A DNA stretch of 12,242 bases from an uncultured Variovorax sp. (GCA_903872875.1 CAIQMJ010000030.1:1-12242), one strand, 5' to 3'. Counted from the stretch's first letter, positions 1 through 7,372 are shown. The notes: generated from the letters alone by a model not told the origin. Program-made: numbers and translations.

Positions 1-423
1 CAACGCAGACTGCGCCCCGCTCAGCATCATCACCCACTGCCCGCGATCGCCCTTGCGACGACGAATGGCCGTTGCCAGTTGAAGCAGCCCAGCGACGATC
101 GCCCAGCCGCCGAAGATCACCAGGATGATTTGCAGTTTGAGCAGGAGCGAAGCCGCCACTGCAACCGTGACCAGCCCGCTCATCCAGGCATTCAGTACCT
201 GGGTGGGATTGACCTTTGCGCCCCCCGTCATCCTTGCGTCGAGCAGGTTTGCCAGCGCGTCCCATGCCGGATAGACGATCAGCAGGCCGCTTGCGAGTGC
301 GGGGGAGCCCTTGGCGACGCTGAACGCCAGCGCGACCCACGCGAACGAGAAGGCGGCGCGAATGAAATAGAGCTTGCGCAGCCAGGCGGCTCGCTGAAGA
401 GGGGAAGGATTGGTGTGGGACAT
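1..423 (-). CDS. DUF308/HdeD-like integral membrane protein, 3' end outside the window
   Basis: Reading the minus strand from the ATG at 423-421 gives 141 uninterrupted codons to the window edge, beginning MSHTNPSPLQRAAWLRKLYF. The protein is hydrophobic, with likely membrane helices near residues 18-38, 43-57, 78-96 and 98-120. It carries segments such as LLIVYPAWDALANLLDAR, FGGWAIVAGLLQLATAIRR and QWVMMLSGAQSAL, which I recognise as the DUF308 (HdeD-type short repeat) membrane protein pattern. The function of this family is poorly known; HdeD itself is an acid-resistance membrane protein, but that role should not be transferred here. No stop is reached, so the gene is truncated by the window. 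No clear Shine-Dalgarno precedes the ATG. It is divergent from the LuxR/HD regulator and shares a 142-nt intergenic region with it. Confidence 0.8.
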   Translation of the reverse strand, partial: MSHTNPSPLQRAAWLRKLYFIRAAFSFAWVALAFSVAKGSPALASGLLIVYPAWDALANLLDARMTGGAKVNPTQVLNAWMSGLVTVAVAASLLLKLQIILVIFGGWAIVAGLLQLATAIRRRKGDRGQWVMMLSGAQSAL

Positions 424-524
424 GGGAATGGCGGCGAAGACCGCGGATGAGGTAGAGAGAGAGGTTGCGGCCCTCGAGCGGGCCGGTGCGGACCATTCTG
501 TTTCCGGTGGTACCCAGCGCGCTA

Positions 525-540
525 TCGGTCGAATGACCGA
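525..540. promoter_or_regulatory. Perfect 6-bp inverted repeat, possible operator
   Basis: TCGGTC and GACCGA form a perfect palindrome around a GAAT spacer. It lies between the divergent DUF308-like gene and the LuxR/HD regulator, 25 nt before the latter's first ATG. Its position and symmetry fit a binding site for a dimeric regulator, possibly autoregulation by the LuxR-type protein. The binding protein is unknown and the short length allows chance occurrence. Confidence 0.3.
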
Positions 541-565
541 CACGCCGTGACAGGGCGACTGTGCG

Positions 566-2068
566 ATGCTGGGCTTTTGTCTCAGCCCTCTCATGTCCGA
601 CGACACGACCATTGCCGTTTTCGACGCGGTCCGCGCGCTTGCCTTCATCGGCGACCTGAGCATGGGCCAGCCGACCGACCATTCGCTGCGCACCGCATGG
701 CTCGCTGGAATGATCGCGACCCAGGCCCGCTGCGACTCGTCGCAGGTCGAGGCCGCCCGGCACGTCGCGCTGCTGCGCTGGTCCGGCTGCACGGCCAACG
801 CCCAGGAGTTCGCGGACTTTCTGGAAGACGACGTACTGGGTCGAAGCGCCCTTCTTGCATCGCAGAAGCCACGAATGGCGCAGCAGCCACCTCGCAGCGT
901 GCCCATTCCCGACGGGATGCTGGCCATGGCCAACATCCATTGCGAGATCGCCGGCGACATAGCGAACACGCTGGGCCTGAGCGCCGAGACCGAAGCCGCC
1001 CTGCGCTCCATTTTCGAGACCTACGACGGCGGCGGTGTGCCCGGCCTTCTGCATGGCAACGATGTACCGCTGGCCACCTACGTCGTGGCCCTGGCGAGCG
1101 ACCTCGAAATCTTCAGCCGCCTGTACGGAGTCGAGCAAGCGTGCGCGCTGGCCCGCGGACGCGCGAACGGCATCTACCCCGGCTTCCTGGTCGACGCCAG
1201 CACACCATGGGTCACGACGTGGATGAAGGCACTGGATTCCGCCGTGCCGCCCTGGACCGAGGCTGCCGACCAGCCGGCTTCGATGCTTCGACGTGTCGGG
1301 CTCGAACTCGTGGGCGACGTGATCGATCTCAAGCTGCCCTGGATGACGGGCTACTCGCGTCGCGTGGCCCGACTGGCGCGCGATTGCAGCACGCGCGCCG
1401 GCCTGGACGAAGCCTCGTGCCAGCGCACTTACAAGGCTGGATTGATCCACGGCATGGGGCGAGCGTCGGTGCCCAATGCCATCTGGAATGCGCCCGAACC
1501 GCTGCCGGCTTCGGCACTCGAGCGCCTGCGGCTCGTGCCGTACTGGACCTCTCGCGCCGCCGGACAAATCGACGGACTCGCGCTCGAAGCGGAGATCGCA
1601 TCCTTCGCCTTCGAACGGCGCGACGGCTCCGGCTATTTTCGCGGCCGCTCGGGTACGGCGATGCCGTTGGAGGGGCAGATCGTCGCCGCGGCCGAGCAGT
1701 GGGTTTCTCTTCGGACCCAGCGCCCCTGGCGACCTGCGTTCACCGAAGCAGCGTCACTCGATCGAATGAGGGCAGAAGTCGAGGCCGGCCGCTTCGACCA
1801 GGAAGTCGTCGCCGCGATGCTCGCCAGCGCTCTGACGCATGCGCCCGCGAAGCCTGTGGCGCCGGTGCGCGGCGAGCAGTCTCTGTCAGAGCGCGAATTG
1901 GAGGTTCTGCGCTGCATCAGCCGGGGCGACAACACCAAGCAGGTTGCCCGCGCGCTGGGGATCAGTCCGCGCACTGTGCGAACGCATGTGGAACGTCTGT
2001 TTCTCAAGCTCGAGTGCTCGACACGCGCGGCCGCGACGCTGAAGGCGGCGACCAGAGGGCTCATTTGA
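566..2068 (+). CDS. HD-GYP-like sensor protein with C-terminal LuxR-type HTH
   Basis: A 500-residue predicted transcriptional regulator. The C-terminus (residues about 438-498, LSERELEVLRCISRGDNTKQ followed by the recognition helix ISPRTVRTHVERLF) is a classic LuxR/GerE DNA-binding domain. The rest resembles two HD-GYP-like halves. Residues 140-195 contain FETYDGGGVPG, like the E-x-DGxGYP block. Residues 255-385 contain GLIHGMGR, where HDIGK is expected, and FERRDGSGYF, where HERxDGxGYP is expected. The HD aspartate (G296) and several metal ligands are therefore missing, so the domain is more likely a sensor than an active phosphodiesterase; that is inference. The frame is closed by a TGA at 548-550, so the start is ATG 566 (AGGG 10 nt upstream) or ATG 593, which has no obvious Shine-Dalgarno. 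It lies 96 nt ahead of the D-aminoacylase on the same strand, but its target is not shown. Confidence 0.85.
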   Translation: MLGFCLSPLMSDDTTIAVFDAVRALAFIGDLSMGQPTDHSLRTAWLAGMIATQARCDSSQVEAARHVALLRWSGCTANAQEFADFLEDDVLGRSALLASQKPRMAQQPPRSVPIPDGMLAMANIHCEIAGDIANTLGLSAETEAALRSIFETYDGGGVPGLLHGNDVPLATYVVALASDLEIFSRLYGVEQACALARGRANGIYPGFLVDASTPWVTTWMKALDSAVPPWTEAADQPASMLRRVGLELVGDVIDLKLPWMTGYSRRVARLARDCSTRAGLDEASCQRTYKAGLIHGMGRASVPNAIWNAPEPLPASALERLRLVPYWTSRAAGQIDGLALEAEIASFAFERRDGSGYFRGRSGTAMPLEGQIVAAAEQWVSLRTQRPWRPAFTEAASLDRMRAEVEAGRFDQEVVAAMLASALTHAPAKPVAPVRGEQSLSERELEVLRCISRGDNTKQVARALGISPRTVRTHVERLFLKLECSTRAAATLKAATRGLI

Positions 2069-2123
2069 CGTCGTCGAGCCGAAACAACACATTGCAAAGG
2101 CTCTTGGCGGATTTCGGAATTCA

Positions 2124-2144
2124 TTTGTCGTTTACGCAAGCTGG
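2124..2144 (+). promoter_or_regulatory. Shared site A, putative GlxA-type regulator operator upstream of the D-aminoacylase
   Basis: The sequence TTTGTCGTTTACGC followed by AAGCTGG ends 20 nt before the deacylase ATG. It matches the site at 4632-4653 with one single-base gap and two substitutions. Both copies are intergenic and oriented the same way with respect to the plus-strand genes, which fits a common operator. That the GlxA/AraC regulator at 3635-4612 binds here is inference. I see no convincing sigma-70 -35/-10 pair in the 96-nt gap; TTGCAA at 2092 with CGGAAT 17 nt later is weak, which would suit an activated promoter. Confidence 0.5.
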
Positions 2145-2164
2145 ATGAGTATCGAGAATGAAGC

Positions 2165-3625
2165 ATGACCATCCCCCAACACTTCGACCTGCTCATCCGC
2201 AACGGCACCGTGATCGACGGCACGAAGGCCCCCCGATTCACAGCGGATGTCGGGATCACCGCCGGCCGCATCGTCACCATCGGCGACCTCGGCTCCGCCA
2301 CCGCTGCACAGGTGATCGACGCCACCGACCTGATCGTCGCCCCAGGCTTCATCGACTCCCACACCCACGACGACCAGGCCGTGCTTTCGCACGCCACGAT
2401 GCCCTTCAAGGTCTCGCAAGGCGTGACCACGGTGGTGACCGGCAACTGCGGCATCAGCGCCGCGCCGCTGCGCGAAGGCATGGATTTGCCCATGCCGCTC
2501 AGCCTGCTCGACTCGCCCGCCGAAGGGCGCTTCACCTCCTTTGCCGCGTACCTCGACGCGCTGCGCGCCGCGCCCTCATCCGTCAACGTGGCCGCCATGG
2601 TCGGCCACTCGACCCTGCGCGCGCTCACGATGGACGACATCGACCGCCCCGCGAGCGACGATGAAATCGCCGCCATGCGCGCGCATGTCGAAGAAGCCAT
2701 GCAGGCCGGCGCCATCGGCCTGTCCACCGGCACCTTCTACCCGGCCGCGACCAAGGCGACGACGGAGGAAATCATCGAGGTGAGCAGGCCGCTGACTTCG
2801 CGCAAGGCGCTGTACGTCACCCACATGCGCGACGAGTCCGACCAGATCATGGAGGCGCTGGAAGAGACCTTCGCCATCGGCCGCGCGCTCGATGTGCCGG
2901 TGGTCGTGTCGCATCACAAGGCCATGCACAAGGCCAACTTCGGCAAGACGAAGCTGACATTGCCCATCATTCGCGAAGCGATGAAGCACCAGTGCGTGTC
3001 GCTCGACTGCTACCCATACACGGCGGGCTCCACCGCACTGCGCACCGACCGCGGCATGCTCGGTGGCCGGGTGCTGATCGCCAGCAGCGAGCCGCATCCG
3101 GAACGCGCCGGGCAGGACCTGGACGACATCGCAGCCGAATGGGGTGTGGACAAGGAGGAGGCCGCGCGCCGCCTGCAGCCGGGCAGCGCGATCTACTTCA
3201 TCATGGACGAGGACGACGTGCAGCGCGTGCTCGCGTTCGACGAAACGATGATCGGTTCCGACGGCATTCCGCTGGGCACCAGGCCGCATCCGCGCCTGTG
3301 GGGCACCTTCCCGCGCGTGCTCGGCCACTACAGCCGCGACATGGGCCTGTTCCCGCTGGAGACGGCGGTGTGGAAGATGACGGGCCTCACTGCGCGGAAC
3401 TTCGGGCTGCACGAGCGTGGCACGCTGAAGGCCGGGCATCACGCGGACCTCGTGATCTTCGATGCGGCGTGCGTGCGCGACACGGCGAGCTACGAGAGGC
3501 CCGACACACCGGCTGAAGGCATCGACGCGGTGATCGTCAATGGCACCCTCACCTGGCAGCACGGCACGCACACGGGCGCGCGCCATGGGCAGGTGATCAC
3601 GCGCCGCGACACCACGAAGGCTTGA
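2165..3625 (+). CDS. N-acyl-D-amino-acid deacylase (D-aminoacylase, amidohydrolase superfamily)
   Basis: A 486-residue cytoplasmic zinc hydrolase expected to cleave N-acyl-D-amino acids to D-amino acid plus carboxylate. The N-terminal small beta domain starts with FDLLIRNGTVIDGT, and the TIM barrel follows. Metal and catalytic positions are all visible: GFIDSHTHDD with H66 and H68, C95 in TGNCGIS, H220 in YVTHMRDES, H250 in VVVSHHKAMHK and D366 in MIGSDGIPLG. These match, exactly or within one residue, the Cys96/His220/His250/Asp366 numbering I recall for the Alcaligenes D-aminoacylase. The C-terminus returns to the small domain (GTLKAGHHADLVIFD). Length is normal and nothing appears broken. 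The Shine-Dalgarno is weak (GAGA about 8 nt upstream). It ends 9 nt from the convergent GlxA-type regulator. Acyl and side-chain specificity cannot be read from sequence; an N-formyl or other N-acyl substrate is possible given the InhA-like neighbours. Confidence 0.93.
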   Translation: MTIPQHFDLLIRNGTVIDGTKAPRFTADVGITAGRIVTIGDLGSATAAQVIDATDLIVAPGFIDSHTHDDQAVLSHATMPFKVSQGVTTVVTGNCGISAAPLREGMDLPMPLSLLDSPAEGRFTSFAAYLDALRAAPSSVNVAAMVGHSTLRALTMDDIDRPASDDEIAAMRAHVEEAMQAGAIGLSTGTFYPAATKATTEEIIEVSRPLTSRKALYVTHMRDESDQIMEALEETFAIGRALDVPVVVSHHKAMHKANFGKTKLTLPIIREAMKHQCVSLDCYPYTAGSTALRTDRGMLGGRVLIASSEPHPERAGQDLDDIAAEWGVDKEEAARRLQPGSAIYFIMDEDDVQRVLAFDETMIGSDGIPLGTRPHPRLWGTFPRVLGHYSRDMGLFPLETAVWKMTGLTARNFGLHERGTLKAGHHADLVIFDAACVRDTASYERPDTPAEGIDAVIVNGTLTWQHGTHTGARHGQVITRRDTTKA

Positions 3626-3634
3626 GACGCCTGG

Positions 3635-4612
3635 CTACGCCGCCTCGCGTCGGCAGTGCAGTTCCCGAAACAGGAGCGGCGTCATCCCGAAGCGCCGGTC
3701 GAAGGCCTTGGACAGTTGTGCCGCCGTCGAGTAACCGGTCTGCGCCGCGATCTCCTTCAGTGATACGCCCACCGCCAGCAGGCTGCGCGTATGGTCCAGC
3801 CGCAGCGTTTCGACGAAATGCGCGGGCGTCTCGCCCGTCGAGCGGGTGAACTTGCGCAGGAAGGTGCGGTCGGACATCGCGACGCGCGCCGCGAGCCTGG
3901 GTACATCCAGCGTCTCGGACAGGTGCTCGCGCATCCAGTGGATCAACGCGGCGAAAGGCGCGTCGGCATGCGTCTGCGCGTCGAGTACCGGGCTGAACTG
4001 CGACTGGTAGCCGGGCCGCCGCGCGTACAGCACGAGGCGCTTGGCGATCGCATTGGCGATCTCGCCGCCCAGGTCGGCCGCCACCATTTCCAGACTCATG
4101 TCGATGCCGGTGGTCACGCCCGCCGAGGTCCAGATGTTGCCGTCATTGACGTACAGCGCATTCACGTCCACTTCCGTGTCCGGATACTCCGCCGACAGTT
4201 GCAGGCAGGTGGACCAGTGCGTGGCCACACGCTTGCCGCGCAGCAGGCCGAACTCCGCGAGCGCGAAGGTGCCGGTGCAGATCGAGCCGTAACGACGGGC
4301 GTTGCCGCATGCCTTGACTGCCCAGCGCTGCACCGCCTTGTCGTGCGCCATTGCCATCAGTCCCCCGTGTTCGCCTCCCGCGATCAGCAGCGTGTCGATG
4401 TTCGACGCGGGCACGCTTCTGATCGGTCGCGTTGCCAGTTCGACGGCGCTGCTGCTCTGCAGGACACCGCCTTCGGCCGAGAGGATGTGCACCTTGTAGA
4501 AGGGCGAGCCCCGCGCATCGTTGGCTGCCGCGAAGACCGCCGCCGCACCTGAAACATCCAGGATCTGCACACCCGGGAAGGCAAGGATGGCAATGTGTCG
4601 GGGTGGTGACAT
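3635..4612 (-). CDS. GlxA-family transcriptional regulator (DJ-1/PfpI domain plus AraC HTH)
   Basis: A 325-residue regulator. Residues 6-200 form a DJ-1/PfpI-like amidotransferase fold with IAILAFPGVQILDVSGAAAV, the elbow IAGGEHGG, the nucleophile-elbow cysteine C112 in SICTGTFALAE, THW at 131-133 and the SAGVTTGID block at 163-171. Residues about 222-322 are an AraC-type double helix-turn-helix (first MSDRTFLRKFTRSTGETP, second VSLKEIAAQTGYSTAAQLSK, ending RRFGMTP). In this family the DJ-1 domain senses a small nitrogenous metabolite rather than doing catalysis. The protein shares this fold with the two divergent InhA-like enzymes, so it may recognise a related compound. The start at 4612 gives the canonical N-terminus with no Shine-Dalgarno; a -10-like TAATAT lies six bases upstream, which suggests a leaderless message. 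It probably controls the divergent operon, the convergent deacylase and itself. Confidence 0.93.
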   Translation of the reverse strand: MSPPRHIAILAFPGVQILDVSGAAAVFAAANDARGSPFYKVHILSAEGGVLQSSSAVELATRPIRSVPASNIDTLLIAGGEHGGLMAMAHDKAVQRWAVKACGNARRYGSICTGTFALAEFGLLRGKRVATHWSTCLQLSAEYPDTEVDVNALYVNDGNIWTSAGVTTGIDMSLEMVAADLGGEIANAIAKRLVLYARRPGYQSQFSPVLDAQTHADAPFAALIHWMREHLSETLDVPRLAARVAMSDRTFLRKFTRSTGETPAHFVETLRLDHTRSLLAVGVSLKEIAAQTGYSTAAQLSKAFDRRFGMTPLLFRELHCRREAA

Positions 4613-4618
4613 TGGCGA

Positions 4619-4648
4619 ATATTAGCTTTGTTTTGTCATTTACGCCAA
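4619..4648 (-). promoter_or_regulatory. Putative promoter of the GlxA-type regulator, possibly leaderless
   Basis: On the minus strand, TTGGCG (plus 4643-4648) and TAATAT (plus 4619-4624) are separated by 18 nt and match sigma-70 boxes at four of six positions each. The -10 box ends six bases before the ATG at 4612, which places transcription initiation at or next to the start codon. The -35 box lies inside the palindrome at 4643-4655, so a bound regulator could block it. This is a consensus reading only. Confidence 0.4.
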
Positions 4649-4653
4649 GGTGG
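4632..4653 (+). promoter_or_regulatory. Shared site B, putative operator in the regulator/operon divergent region
   Basis: TTTGTCATTTACGCC followed by AAGGTGG is the partner of the site at 2124-2144. It lies in the 96-nt gap between the GlxA-type regulator (19 nt from its start) and the operon (55 nt from its GTG). Its right half is part of a perfect palindrome, CGCCA-AGG-TGGCG, at 4643-4655. TTGTCA at 4633-4638 could be a -35 box for the operon (five of six matches), but no good -10 follows at 17 nt, as expected for an activator-dependent promoter. Confidence 0.5.
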
Positions 4654-4708
4654 CGCATCCACAGAATCGACGTCTTGAACAGACCACCATGACCAAGGAC
4701 ATCGACGC

Positions 4709-5398
4709 GTGATACCGACACCTACCGCCACCCTGCACATCGGCTTTCTCCTCTTCCCCGAGGTGACGCAGCTCGACCTGACCGGCCCGGTGCAGATCCT
4801 GAGCCGGGTGCCAGGCGCGAAGATCCACCTGGTATGGAAGGCCATCGAACCGGTGATGACCGATGCCGGCTTCAGCATCAACCCCACCACGACGTTTGCC
4901 GATTGCCCGCAGCTCGACGTGCTGTGCGTGCCCGGTGGGGTCGGGGTGGTGCCGCTGATCAACGACCCGGTCACGATCGCGTTTCTGCAGAAACAGGCGG
5001 CGAAGGCGCGCTACATCTCATCGGTCTGCACCGGCTCGATCGTGCTCGGCGCCGCGGGCCTGCTCGAAGGCTACGAATCCGCCTGCCACTGGTCGTGGCT
5101 GCACCTGCTGCCCGAGCTCGGCGCCAGGCCCGTGGCGCAACGTGTGGTGCGCGACCGCAACCGCATCTCCGGCGGCGGCGTGACCTCGGGCATCGACTTC
5201 GGGCTCACGCTCGCGGCGGAGCTGGCCGGCGAGGAAGCGGCACGGCTGATCCAGCTGGGCGTGGAGTACGACCCCCGGCCGCCGTTCGACTGCGGCTCGC
5301 CCGCCGCGGCCGGGCCGGAGCGCGAGGCGATCGTGCGCGGGCGAAACGAAAAGGGCGTGCTGCTCGCCCGGGCTGCCATTGAAAGACTCAAATCATGA
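4709..5398 (+). CDS. inhA: DJ-1/PfpI family protein, isonitrile hydratase-like (InhA-type)
   Basis: A 229-residue cytoplasmic DJ-1/PfpI protein. It closely resembles, from memory, Pseudomonas putida isonitrile hydratase, which hydrates R-NC to the N-substituted formamide. It has IGFLLFPEVTQLDLTGP with D23 (InhA D17), CVPGGVGV, the nucleophile elbow SVCTGS with C107 and T108 (InhA C101/T102), CHWSW at 86-94-type spacing after the elbow, and the GGGVTSGIDF block followed by VEYDPRPPFDCGSP. Catalytic residues are intact and length matches InhA (about 228). The start is GTG 4709: the frame is closed by a TGA at 4676-4678, no ATG lies between, and AAGGA at 4695-4699 sits 9 nt upstream. First gene of the seven-gene operon; its stop overlaps the next ATG by four bases. 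Isonitrile as the real substrate is likely from family but untested; other DJ-1 roles remain possible. Confidence 0.88.
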   Translation: MIPTPTATLHIGFLLFPEVTQLDLTGPVQILSRVPGAKIHLVWKAIEPVMTDAGFSINPTTTFADCPQLDVLCVPGGVGVVPLINDPVTIAFLQKQAAKARYISSVCTGSIVLGAAGLLEGYESACHWSWLHLLPELGARPVAQRVVRDRNRISGGGVTSGIDFGLTLAAELAGEEAARLIQLGVEYDPRPPFDCGSPAAAGPEREAIVRGRNEKGVLLARAAIERLKS

Positions 5399-6117
5399 AT
5401 GCACCACGACCGTCATCCGCACCCTTGCGTATCGGCATGCTGATCTTTCCGGAGATCACCTCGCTGGACGTGTTGGCCCCGTTCGAAATCCTCTCGCGGG
5501 CAAGCAACAGCAAGGTCCAGTTCGTCTGGAAGAACACCGGCACCGTGACCGGCGACACCGGCCTCAAGCTCACTCCCGACGTGAGCTTTGCAGATGCGCC
5601 GCAGTTCGATGTGCTCATGATCCCCGGCGGCCCCGGACAGATTCCGCTGATGGACGACATCGAAGTGCTGGCCTTCCTCAGGAACCAGGCCGCCGGCGCG
5701 AAGTACATCACCTCCGTCTGCACCGGCTCGCTGCTCCTGGCCGCGGCAGGCCTGATGCAAGGCTACAAGGCCAGCACCCACTGGCTCTCGTTCGACCAGC
5801 TCGCGCAGTTCGGCGTCGTGCCGACCGACGAGCGCGTGGTCATCGACCGCGACCGCATCACCGGTGGCGGCGTCACATCTGGCTTGGACTTTGCATTCAG
5901 CGTACTGGCCGTGCTGCGCGGCGAACACGAGGCAAGGAAGATCCAGCTCTTCATGGAGTACGACCCCCAGCCGCCGTTCGAAAGCGGTCACCCGCGCGTC
6001 GCGTCCGCCGCGCTGGTCGAAGAGGTGCGCGCCATGGCCGAGCCCATGCTGATCAGGAGACGCGAGGCCTCCGCGAAGGCCGCCCAAGCAATGAAATCCC
6101 TCGATCCCCTCGCCTGA
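5395..6117 (+). CDS. Second DJ-1/PfpI family protein, InhA-like paralogue
   Basis: A 240-residue paralogue of the preceding protein, alignable along its length. It has IGMLIFPEITSLDVLAPFEIL with D25, MIPGGPGQ, SVCTGS with the nucleophile C109 and T110, THWLSF, GGGVTSGLDFAF and MEYDPQPPFESGHP. It replaces the first copy's LDLTGP with LDVLAP next to the catalytic aspartate, so the pocket probably differs and the two copies may act on different substrates or as a pair. ATG 5395 overlaps the upstream TGA (ATGA), indicating translational coupling. The C-terminus is basic and helical (RRREASAKAAQAMK). The binding-protein gene begins 10 nt later. A local tandem duplication followed by divergence is the simplest origin. 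Whether it is an isonitrile hydratase or another DJ-1 hydrolase or lyase is not settled. Confidence 0.88.
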   Translation: MNAPRPSSAPLRIGMLIFPEITSLDVLAPFEILSRASNSKVQFVWKNTGTVTGDTGLKLTPDVSFADAPQFDVLMIPGGPGQIPLMDDIEVLAFLRNQAAGAKYITSVCTGSLLLAAAGLMQGYKASTHWLSFDQLAQFGVVPTDERVVIDRDRITGGGVTSGLDFAFSVLAVLRGEHEARKIQLFMEYDPQPPFESGHPRVASAALVEEVRAMAEPMLIRRREASAKAAQAMKSLDPLA

Positions 6118-6127
6118 AGGAAACGTC

Positions 6128-7372
6128 ATGACATCCTCCTTGAATCGCAGATCCCCTTCTGCAACCGCACTGCTGGCGGCCGCCCTGCTCGCTGCCGCGC
6201 CCGCGTTCGCCCAGATCTCCGACGGTGTCGTGAAGATCGGCGTCATCAACGACCAATCCGGTCCCTACTCCGCCCTGAGCGGCCCCGGCTCGGCGCTCGC
6301 GGTGACGATGGCGGTGGAGGACATGAAGAGCCAGCTCGGCAACCTCAAGGTCGAGGTGCTGGTGGCCGATCACCAGAACAAGGCGGACCTGGGCGTGACG
6401 ATCGCCAAGCGCTGGTTCGATGTCGAGCACGTGGACGCGATCATGGACGTGAGCAATTCGGCCGTGGCGCTCGGCATCCAGACGGTGATCAAGGAGAAGA
6501 ACAAGATCGGCATGTACGGCGCCATCGGGACGACGGAACTCACCGGCAAGCAGTGCGTGAAGACCGGCTACTCGTGGCTGCACGACTCCTACGCGCTCGT
6601 GTCCGGCCCGGTGCGCTCCATTCTCAAGAGCGGAGGCAATACCTGGTACTTCGTCGCCGCCGATTTCGCCTTCGGCAAGAACGCGGTGCAGGTCGCCAAG
6701 GAGATCCTCGCGGCCAACGGAGGCAAGAGCGTCGGCGAGACCTATCACCCGATGGCCACCTCCGACTACAGCTCTTTTCTGCTGCAGGCGCAAAGCTCGA
6801 ACGCGAAGGCCGTGATGTTCGCCAACGGCGGCGCGCAGCTGGTGAACTCGATGAAGCAGTGGAAGGAGTTCGGCATGCAGAACGGCAAGCAGAAGCCGGT
6901 CGCCACCATCCTCGAAATCTCCGACGTGCATGCGGCCGGCCTCGATGTGATCGAGGGCCTGTCGGCCACCACCGCCTGGTATTGGGACAAGGACGATCAG
7001 GCGCGCGCCTTTGGCCGCCGCTTCTTCGAGCGCTTCAAGGCCATGCCCACGGCCACGCAGGCTTCGATGTACTCGGCCGCAAGCCACTACCTGAAAGCCG
7101 TGATCGCCACCGGGAGCGCCGCGACCGACGTGGTCGACGCGAAGATGCGCAGCACGCCGGTCAACGACATGTACGTGAAGAACGCGATGCTGCGCCCCGA
7201 CGGCAAGCTGAGCCACGACTTCCTGCTGGTGACGGTGAAGTCCAAGGCCGATTCCAGGTACCCATGGGACTACTACAAGGTCGACACCATCATTCCGGCG
7301 AGCGATGCGCTGTCGCCCCTTGCCGAAAGCGAATGCCCGCTCGTGGACAAGGCGAGCATCCAGAAGAAATGA
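6128..7372 (+). CDS. ABC transporter periplasmic substrate-binding protein (LivJ-type, Peripla_BP_6)
   Basis: A 414-residue type I periplasmic binding protein of the branched-chain amino-acid (HAAT) class. The N-terminus is a Sec signal peptide: basic SLNRRS, a hydrophobic ATALLAAALLAAAPAFA stretch and predicted cleavage after A28 (AFA|QISDG). The mature protein begins VVKIGVINDQSGPYSALSGPGS, the usual ligand-contacting first loop, with the second lobe around 145-275 (WYFVAADFAFGKNA). There are only two cysteines, C143 and C403, possibly a disulfide. AAGGAAA lies 6-8 nt before ATG 6128. The stop overlaps the ATG of the LivG-like gene. LivJ-type proteins bind leucine-like amino acids but also aromatic acids, amides and urea, so the ligand is not defined. 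The neighbours argue for an amino-acid derivative. Confidence 0.93.
   Translation: MTSSLNRRSPSATALLAAALLAAAPAFAQISDGVVKIGVINDQSGPYSALSGPGSALAVTMAVEDMKSQLGNLKVEVLVADHQNKADLGVTIAKRWFDVEHVDAIMDVSNSAVALGIQTVIKEKNKIGMYGAIGTTELTGKQCVKTGYSWLHDSYALVSGPVRSILKSGGNTWYFVAADFAFGKNAVQVAKEILAANGGKSVGETYHPMATSDYSSFLLQAQSSNAKAVMFANGGAQLVNSMKQWKEFGMQNGKQKPVATILEISDVHAAGLDVIEGLSATTAWYWDKDDQARAFGRRFFERFKAMPTATQASMYSAASHYLKAVIATGSAATDVVDAKMRSTPVNDMYVKNAMLRPDGKLSHDFLLVTVKSKADSRYPWDYYKVDTIIPASDALSPLAESECPLVDKASIQKK

Noticed and set aside
79..450. 123-residue plus-strand frame at the left end
   Set aside because: Antisense of the DUF308-like membrane protein, which has coherent hydrophobic segments and a family pattern.
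547..2148. 533-residue plus-strand frame overlapping the LuxR/HD regulator
   Set aside because: Arg-rich out-of-frame translation with no domain; the 566-2068 frame carries the clear LuxR helix-turn-helix.
1633..2733. 366-residue minus-strand frame across the regulator/deacylase junction
   Set aside because: Opposite two well-supported genes, Ser/Arg-rich, with no recognisable motif.
3626..3665. Terminator between the convergent deacylase and regulator genes
   Set aside because: GACGC and GCGTC are complementary but the loop is long, the stem lies within the regulator's coding end and there is no U-tract.
6553..7368. N-terminal extension of the LivG-like ATPase
   Set aside because: It is out-of-frame reading of the binding-protein gene; ATP-binding homology starts only after ATG 7369.
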